Of a DNA stretch of 10,953 nt, positions 6,496 through 10,953 are shown piece after piece; the stretch's first letter is position 1, and every line of letters starts with the position of its first letter. The notes beneath the pieces are model-generated. The model saw only the letters and a list, made by a program, of their open reading frames with translations, was not told the DNA's origin and ran no database searches. The stretch is from positions 1-10,953 of the forward strand of contig JAJFJX010000360.1 in assembly GCA_021773655.1 (NCBI GenBank), given 5' to 3'. The DNA is from Panacagrimonas sp. GTDB lineage: Bacteria; Pseudomonadota; Gammaproteobacteria; Nevskiales; Nevskiaceae. A program made the translations under genes and the position numbers.

Positions 6496-6581
6496 GGCGT
6501 TCTCCTGCATTCGGGGTCGAGGCGCACATCGGTGCAATGTTCGAACTGTATCGCAGCAACACGCCACCGGCGCCGCAGACA

Positions 6582-6610
6582 TTGACCCCGGGGGGGCACC
6601 CCACTTCTAC
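6582..6610 (+). promoter_or_regulatory. possible sigma-70 promoter for the methyltransferase gene
   Basis: TTGACC (6582-6587) is a good -35 match. It is followed after 17 nt by TTCTAC (6605-6610), a poor -10. The spacer includes a run of seven or more G. It lies in the 150-bp region between two divergent genes, where a promoter is expected, and about 35 nt before the ATG. Confidence 0.3.
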
Positions 6611-6645
6611 TGGCGAACACACCACGACGAAGAAAGACAGGCTCC

Positions 6646-7530
6646 ATGATCCGTAGCCGCAAACCGGCAGACATGCCGACCGATGAGGACTCCGCGCGAA
6701 TCAGCCTCACCGCGCACTACACCGGCTACACCTGGTACCGCCACGGCCTGTCGCATCGCGGCCTGATCACGCCCACCGGGCGCGCGCTGTATACCGCGCT
6801 GCGCCCGCTCAACGGCGGCGCGCGACGTCTGGGCCTGCCCAATCTGGACGGCCTGCTGCTGGCGCGGCACCGCGCCCTCGATGCCTGGCTGGAGCAGGCC
6901 ATCGTCGACGGCCGGGTCAGCCAGGTCATCGAGGTGGCGGCCGGCCTGTCGCCGCGCGGCTGGGACTTCGCCCGCCGCCACGGTGATCGCATCACCTACA
7001 TCGAGGCCGACCTGGCCGACATGGCCAAACTCAAGCGCAACCGCCTGCAGAAGATGGGGGCCACCTCGGCGCATCATCGCGTGGTGGCCCTCGACGCCCT
7101 GGCCGACGGCGGCCCCGGGTCGCTGTCGGATCTGGCTGCCGCCCTGGATCGCAAGACCGGCCTCGCCATCATTACCGAGGGCCTGCTCAACTATTTTTCG
7201 CGTCGCCAGGTGCTGCTGATTTGGCAACGATTCGCCCGCGTCCTGCGGCCATTCCCTCAGGGGCTGTACCTGTCCGACCTGCACATCGCCAGCGACAACC
7301 GCGGCCTGGCCGCGCGCAGCTTCGTCGCCCTGCTTTCGCGCTTCGTGCGCGGCGAGGTCCATCTGCATTTCCGATCCGCGCTCGAGGCGCGCTCGGAATT
7401 GATATCGGCCGGATTCCCGGCAGTCGAGGTGATCCATCCCGAGTGCGACGAAGAATCAGCGGACGCGCAGGAGCGCCGCTCGGCGCGGCTGGTGCGCGTG
7501 CTGCGTGCAGGGACCCGGACGAAGCCCTGA
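6646..7530 (+). CDS. SAM-dependent methyltransferase, leucine carboxyl methyltransferase (LCM) family
   Basis: This 294-residue cytoplasmic class I methyltransferase resembles the LCMT/PPM1-like family, often annotated as O-methyltransferases of polyketide type. The early motif TAHYTGYTWYRHGLS (22-36) is family-like. The SAM-binding glycine motif is VIEVAAGLSPRG (94-105), with the acidic end of beta-2 at YIEADL (118-123). The family hallmark ITEGLLNYFSRRQV lies at 176-189, followed by VLRPFPQGLYLSDLH. The substrate cannot be told. The start chosen has AGACAGG 4 nt upstream; a second ATG at 6673 (residue 10) is possible and keeps all motifs. The gene stands alone: divergent from the aldolase and separated by about 180 nt, with a hairpin, from dusA. 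Confidence 0.85.
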   Translation: MIRSRKPADMPTDEDSARISLTAHYTGYTWYRHGLSHRGLITPTGRALYTALRPLNGGARRLGLPNLDGLLLARHRALDAWLEQAIVDGRVSQVIEVAAGLSPRGWDFARRHGDRITYIEADLADMAKLKRNRLQKMGATSAHHRVVALDALADGGPGSLSDLAAALDRKTGLAIITEGLLNYFSRRQVLLIWQRFARVLRPFPQGLYLSDLHIASDNRGLAARSFVALLSRFVRGEVHLHFRSALEARSELISAGFPAVEVIHPECDEESADAQERRSARLVRVLRAGTRTKP

Positions 7531-7549
7531 TCCGAGGCCCTGATCCGAG
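7524..7549. repeat. 13-bp perfect tandem duplication spanning the methyltransferase stop
   Basis: GCCCTGATCCGAG occurs twice back to back (7524-7536 and 7537-7549). The first copy carries the TGA stop of the methyltransferase gene, so the second is extra non-coding sequence. This looks like a recent replication-slippage duplication. The rest of the gap to dusA shows no other gene. Confidence 0.75.
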
Positions 7550-7651
7550 GCGCGACGGCCGGCGGGGTCTGTCGGCCCACGCGCCCGATGCGTCGCGACA
7601 GATGCGAGGCGACGGGTCGGCGTGCCGGCCGGGCGTACGCGCCGCGAGGCG

Positions 7652-7671
7652 CTGTCTGAAGGGACAGACAG
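7652..7671. promoter_or_regulatory. perfect 7-bp palindrome just upstream of the dusA -10 box
   Basis: CTGTCTG (7652-7658) and CAGACAG (7665-7671) are perfect complements with a 6-nt loop. They cover the -35 region of the likely dusA promoter. This could be a repressor site, or a terminator hairpin for the methyltransferase gene without a T-tract. Confidence 0.4.
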
Positions 7672-7679
7672 GTTGCCGA

Positions 7680-7685
7680 TACAAT
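7680..7685 (+). promoter_or_regulatory. likely -10 box of the dusA operon
   Basis: TACAAT matches the sigma-70 -10 consensus at five of six positions. No strong -35 is present; CTGAAG or TCTGAA at 17-19 nt upstream is the best. The box overlaps the first possible dusA ATG (7684), so transcription would begin too late to use that start. This supports the next in-frame ATG. Confidence 0.4.
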
Positions 7686-7710
7686 GCCCCGCTTTTCGAC
7701 CCTTCTGAAA

Positions 7711-8721
7711 ATGACGCAGACCGACACCGCCGCTGCCTGGCGCCTGTGCGTGGCCCCCATGATGGACTGGACGGACCGCTTCTGCCGGTCCTTTCACCGC
7801 ATCTGCGCGCCCGACGCCCGGCTGTACACCGAGATGGTGACCACCGGCGCGCTGATCCATGGCGACGTGCATCGGCACCTGCGTCTTGATGCGGCCGAAC
7901 ACCCGGTGACGTTGCAGCTGGGCGGCTCCGACCCGGGGGCGCTGGCCCGCTGCGCCGAGCTGGGCGAGCAGTACGGCTACGACGAGATCAACCTCAACTG
8001 CGGCTGTCCTTCGGACCGCGTGCAGACCGGCTGCTTCGGTGCGGTGCTGATGAAGGATGCGTCGCTGGTGGCGGGCGCAGTGACGGCGATGCGCCGCGCC
8101 ACCCGCCGGCCGGTGACGGTCAAGCACCGCCTGGGCGTGGATGATCTGGAGGGTTACGACTTCATCCGCGGCTTCGTAGAGACGGTGGCCGCGGCGGGCT
8201 GCGAGACCTTCATCGTGCACGCCCGCAAGGCCTGGTTGTCGGGCCTGTCGCCGAAAGAGAATCGCGAGGTGCCGCCACTGAACTATCCGCAGGTGTATCG
8301 CCTCAAGCAGGACTACCCGCAACTGCGGATCGTGATCAACGGCGGCATCACCGGCGTGGAGGCGTGCCGCGAGCATCTGCGCCATGTCGACGGCGTGATG
8401 ATCGGCCGCGAGGCCTATGACAATCCCTACAGCCTGGCCGAGATGCAGGCCGCGCTGTTCACCGAAGACGACGAGCCGCTGCTGGACCGCGCCGCCATCC
8501 TCGACGCTTACCGCGACTTCGTGCGCGCCGAACTTGCCGCCGGAACGCCGCTGGCTCGCATCACCCGCCACATCCTGGGGCTGTTTCGTGGCCAGCCCGG
8601 TGGCCGCGGCTTTCGTCGCGTGCTGTCGGAAAAAGCCCATCGTGCGGGCGCCGGGATCGAGGTCCTTGATCAGGCCCTGGCAGAGGTGGAACGCGACGAC
8701 CCCTGGCCGGAAGCGGCCTGA
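7711..8721 (+). CDS. dusA: tRNA-dihydrouridine(20/20a) synthase DusA
   Basis: DusA is an FMN enzyme that uses NADPH to reduce uridine 20/20a in the D-loop of tRNA. With the start at 7711 the protein has 336 residues, close to the family's usual length. Visible motifs are APMMDWTDRFCR (15-26) at the FMN-barrel start, LQLGGSDP (68-75), and INLNCGCPSDRVQTGCFGA (93-111) with catalytic Cys99. VKHRLGVDD (137-145), IVHARKAWLSGLSPKENR (168-185), VINGGI (208-213) and GVMIGREAYDNP (228-239) complete the FMN and tRNA contacts. Together these are diagnostic of the A subfamily rather than DusB or DusC. An in-frame ATG at 7684 adds nine residues but overlaps the TACAAT -10 box; neither start has a clear ribosome-binding site. 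It is first in a four-gene operon, with 26 nt to the cyclophilin gene. Confidence 0.95.
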   Translation: MTQTDTAAAWRLCVAPMMDWTDRFCRSFHRICAPDARLYTEMVTTGALIHGDVHRHLRLDAAEHPVTLQLGGSDPGALARCAELGEQYGYDEINLNCGCPSDRVQTGCFGAVLMKDASLVAGAVTAMRRATRRPVTVKHRLGVDDLEGYDFIRGFVETVAAAGCETFIVHARKAWLSGLSPKENREVPPLNYPQVYRLKQDYPQLRIVINGGITGVEACREHLRHVDGVMIGREAYDNPYSLAEMQAALFTEDDEPLLDRAAILDAYRDFVRAELAAGTPLARITRHILGLFRGQPGGRGFRRVLSEKAHRAGAGIEVLDQALAEVERDDPWPEAA

Positions 8722-8747
8722 ATCGATCATCCAGGAGAATCACGCTC

Positions 8748-9323
8748 ATGCGCCTGCGCACCATTGCCCTGTCCCTGTCCCTCAGTCTTGGAGTTGCCAT
8801 GTCTGCCGCCGCCGAATCCCTTCCCCGCGTCAAGCTCGAAACCAGCATGGGCGATGTCGTCCTCGAACTGAACGCCGACAAGGCGCCCAAGACGGTGGCC
8901 AACTTCACCCAGTACGTTCAGGACGGCCACTACGACGGCCTGGTGTTTCATCGCGTGATCAAGGGCTTCATGATTCAGGGCGGCGGCTATGACGTTTCGA
9001 TGAAGGAGCGCGACACACGCGCGCCGATCCAGAACGAAGCCGCCAACGGCCTCAGGAACGAGCGCGGCAGCGTCGCCATGGCCCGTACCAGCGCACCGCA
9101 CTCGGCCAGCAGCCAGTTCTTCATCAACCACGGCGAAAACGATTTCCTCGACTACCCCGGCCAGGACGGCTGGGGTTATGCCGTGTTCGGCAAGGTGGTC
9201 GAAGGCATGGACGTGGTCGAGAAGATCGCCAACACGCCCACCGGCAGCGCACCGCCGTTCGGCCGCGACGTGCCGGTCCAGACCGTGGTGATCAACAAGG
9301 CCAGCATGCTGGACGCACAGTAA
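8748..9323 (+). CDS. periplasmic peptidyl-prolyl cis-trans isomerase, cyclophilin type
   Basis: The product is a cyclophilin that speeds cis-trans isomerisation of proline bonds. Its 191 residues begin with a signal peptide (MRLR, hydrophobic 6-18, then SAAA with a cut near residue 22), so the mature protein is periplasmic (PpiA-like) and contains little beyond the cyclophilin domain. The active-site Arg lies in LVFHRVIKGFMIQGGG; NERGSVAMART and SSQFFINHGEN form the substrate pocket, and GYAVFGKVVEGMDVV follows. AGGAG lies 10 nt before the ATG, rather far. An internal in-frame ATG (8799, residue 18) has GGAG 5 nt upstream and would give a cytoplasmic PpiB-like form. In E. coli ppiB lies beside lpxH; here an aminotransferase gene intervenes, 12 nt downstream. 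Confidence 0.93.
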   Translation: MRLRTIALSLSLSLGVAMSAAAESLPRVKLETSMGDVVLELNADKAPKTVANFTQYVQDGHYDGLVFHRVIKGFMIQGGGYDVSMKERDTRAPIQNEAANGLRNERGSVAMARTSAPHSASSQFFINHGENDFLDYPGQDGWGYAVFGKVVEGMDVVEKIANTPTGSAPPFGRDVPVQTVVINKASMLDAQ

Positions 9324-9335
9324 GGAATCGCAGAC

Positions 9336-10475
9336 ATGAATGCTCCGGTCACGCCTGGACTCCCGGCTTTCGTGCCGCCGCGACGGGTGCTGATGGGCCC
9401 TGGCCCTTCGGATGTGCATCCGCGCGTGCTGGCGGCGATGGCACAGCCCACGATCGGCCACCTGGACCCGGCTTTCATCGGACTGATGGACACCATCAAG
9501 GGTCTGCTACAGCAGACCTTTCGCACCTCCAACACGCTGACCATGCCGATTTCCGGGCCGGGTTCGGCCGGCATGGAAGCCTGCTTCGCCAATCTGCTGG
9601 AGCCAGGCGACACCATCATCGTGTGCGACAACGGCGTGTTCGGCGGGCGCATGCGCGCGATGTCCGAACGCCTGGGCGCAAAGGTCATCACCGTACAGGA
9701 CCCCTGGGGCCGCGCGGTGGATCCTCAGAAGGTCGAAGACGCCCTCAAGGCGCATCCGGAGGCCAGCGTGCTGGCCTTCGTGCACGCCGAGACTTCCACC
9801 GGCGCGCTGTCCGACGCCCGCACCCTGGCCGAACTGGCGCGCAGCCACCACACCCTGAGCCTGGTCGACGCCGTCACCTCGCTGGGCGGATCGCAGCTGG
9901 AAATGGACGCCTGGGGCATCGACGCCATCTACAGCGGCACGCAGAAGTGCCTGTCCTGCCCGCCAGGCCTGTCGCCGGTCAGCTTCGGTCCGCGCGCGGT
10001 GGAAAAGCTGCGCGCACGCTCCACGCCGGTCCGCAGCTGGTTCATGGACTTCGGCCTGGTGATCAACTACTGGGGTGAAGGGGCCAAGCGTGCCTACCAC
10101 CACACCGCACCCGTCAACGCGCTCTACGGACTGCACGAGGCGCTGGTGCTGCTGCACGAAGAAGGCCTGGAGTGCTCCTGGGCACGCCATCGCGACCACC
10201 ACCTGTCGCTGGCGCGCGGGCTGGAGGCGCTGGGTCTGAGCTACCTGGTGCCCGAGGGCGAACGCCTGCCGCAGCTCAATGCGGTGCGGCTGCCGGCGGG
10301 CGTGGACGAGGAGCGCCTGCGTCGTCGTCTGCTCGAAGAGCACGACCTGGAGATCGGTGCCGGACTGGGCGAGTATGCCGGCCGCATCTGGCGGATCGGC
10401 CTGATGGGTCAGAGCTGCACGTCACGGCATGTGGCCTTGTGCCTGGACGCGCTGGGCAAGGTTCTGCAGCGCTGA
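9336..10475 (+). CDS. class V aminotransferase, alanine/serine-glyoxylate aminotransferase type
   Basis: This 379-residue pyridoxal-phosphate enzyme of fold type I resembles alanine-glyoxylate and serine-glyoxylate (serine-pyruvate) aminotransferases. They move an amino group from alanine or serine to glyoxylate or a related keto acid. The N-terminal substrate loop is LMGPGPSDVHPRVL (19-32). PISGPGSAGMEA (71-82) binds the cofactor phosphate, and VHAETSTG (149-156) and SLVDAVTSLGG (175-185) hold the pyridine ring, with Asp178. Lys204 in SGTQKCLSCPPGLSPV is the Schiff-base lysine. Length and motifs are complete. AAGGA lies 9 nt before the ATG. The donor/acceptor pair is not certain from sequence. 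It sits 12 nt after the cyclophilin gene and 14 nt before lpxH, so it is cotranscribed with envelope functions although its own role is metabolic. Confidence 0.92.
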   Translation: MNAPVTPGLPAFVPPRRVLMGPGPSDVHPRVLAAMAQPTIGHLDPAFIGLMDTIKGLLQQTFRTSNTLTMPISGPGSAGMEACFANLLEPGDTIIVCDNGVFGGRMRAMSERLGAKVITVQDPWGRAVDPQKVEDALKAHPEASVLAFVHAETSTGALSDARTLAELARSHHTLSLVDAVTSLGGSQLEMDAWGIDAIYSGTQKCLSCPPGLSPVSFGPRAVEKLRARSTPVRSWFMDFGLVINYWGEGAKRAYHHTAPVNALYGLHEALVLLHEEGLECSWARHRDHHLSLARGLEALGLSYLVPEGERLPQLNAVRLPAGVDEERLRRRLLEEHDLEIGAGLGEYAGRIWRIGLMGQSCTSRHVALCLDALGKVLQR

Positions 10476-10489
10476 GCTTCCGGCCGCCG

Positions 10490-10953
10490 ATGCAGACCAC
10501 GCTGTTTGTCTCGGACCTGCATCTGCCTTCGCATCCTTCGCCCTTGCGTGACGTGTTCCTGCGCTTTCTGCAGGGCCCGGCGCGACAGGCCGGCCGGATC
10601 TACATCCTCGGCGACCTGTTCGAAACCTGGATCGGCGACGATGTCGGGCTGCAGCATTACGCAGCCGAGGTCGCCGGCCTGGCTGCGCTCAGCGCCAGCG
10701 GCGTGCGCATCCACTACCAGCATGGCAACCGCGATTTCATGGTGGGACGCGAGTTCTTCGCGATCACCGGCGTTGCGCCCCTGCCCGACCCGACGACCAT
10801 CGAGCTCGGCCCGCAGCGCGTGCTGATCTCCCATGGTGATCGCTACTGCACCGATGATGGCGGCTACCAGCGCTGGCGCCGGTTCTCCCGTCTGCGCTGG
10901 GCGCAATGGCTGTTCCTGCGCTTGCCGGCAGCGCGCCGTGATCGCATCTCCGG
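10490..10953 (+). CDS. lpxH: UDP-2,3-diacylglucosamine diphosphatase LpxH, N-terminal part (cut by window end)
   Basis: LpxH hydrolyses UDP-2,3-diacylglucosamine to lipid X and UMP, the fourth step of lipid A synthesis, at the inner face of the cytoplasmic membrane. The 154 codons visible are intact, and the frame is open at the window end; the family is about 240-250 residues. Calcineurin-like metallophosphatase motifs are present: FVSDLHL with Asp9 and His11, YILGDLFETWIGDD with Asp42, YQHGNRDFMVG with Asn80, and LISHGDRYCTDD with His115. These match the E. coli metal ligands D8, H10, D41, N79 and H114. The remaining two histidines lie beyond the edge. There is no clear ribosome-binding site; with a 14-nt gap from the aminotransferase stop, translational coupling is likely. 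Confidence 0.95.
   Translation, partial: MQTTLFVSDLHLPSHPSPLRDVFLRFLQGPARQAGRIYILGDLFETWIGDDVGLQHYAAEVAGLAALSASGVRIHYQHGNRDFMVGREFFAITGVAPLPDPTTIELGPQRVLISHGDRYCTDDGGYQRWRRFSRLRWAQWLFLRLPAARRDRIS

Noticed and set aside
6495..6582. N-terminal extension of the aldolase up to 6582
   Set aside because: The extra 29 residues are Cys/Arg-rich and unlike the family. AGGAG 6 nt before the ATG at 6495 fits far better.
6607..7437. 276-codon minus-strand frame opposite the methyltransferase gene
   Set aside because: It is an antisense shadow rich in Q, R, G and A. The plus strand carries clear methyltransferase motifs.
7456..8730. 424-codon minus-strand frame opposite dusA
   Set aside because: DusA motifs on the plus strand are unmistakable, and the antisense translation resembles no family.

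Overview
The window is high-GC, mostly coding DNA. It looks like the chromosome of a gammaproteobacterium, probably in or near the Xanthomonadales/Lysobacterales. This rests on the protein types (DusA, a periplasmic cyclophilin, LpxH), large secreted CSLREA / choice-of-anchor-Q proteins with a GlyGly-CTERM-like tail, and intergenic repeats of the GTAGGGCGGGCC type that I associate with that order. LpxH shows a lipopolysaccharide-making Gram-negative. The genus is not determinable from sequence reading alone.

The left half (63-5207) is read leftward. It holds three separate minus-strand units: a small unrecognised protein (63-314), an 895-residue secreted beta-helix protein with two cadherin-like repeats and a C-terminal sorting tail (538-3225), and a 535-residue secreted relative without the tail (3509-5116). 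Each is preceded by a previously unremarked 34-nt bipartite element (372-405, 3292-3325, 5174-5207). The three copies align without gaps and lie 57, 66 and 57 nt before the start codons. A clear terminator-like hairpin follows the 535-residue gene and another hairpin follows the 895-residue gene. The three genes therefore look like independent promoters of one regulon rather than an operon. This shared element is the most interesting signal in the window.

The middle (5208-5721) has no intact gene. It contains a roughly 104-bp MITE-like repeat with inverted ends, a second partial copy of that repeat, and a truncated remnant of a luciferase-like (LLM) flavin monooxygenase joined directly to the partial repeat. 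Leftward of 6495 lies an intact adducin-like class II aldolase, transcribed toward the remnant. A 150-bp divergent region separates it from a rightward leucine-carboxyl-methyltransferase-family gene (6646-7530).

The right part (7711 to the end) is a compact rightward operon: dusA, a secreted cyclophilin, an alanine/serine-glyoxylate-type aminotransferase, and lpxH cut by the window edge. Gaps are 26, 12 and 14 nt. It joins tRNA modification, periplasmic protein folding, amino-acid metabolism and lipid A synthesis. A -10-like TACAAT just before dusA favours the downstream of its two candidate starts.
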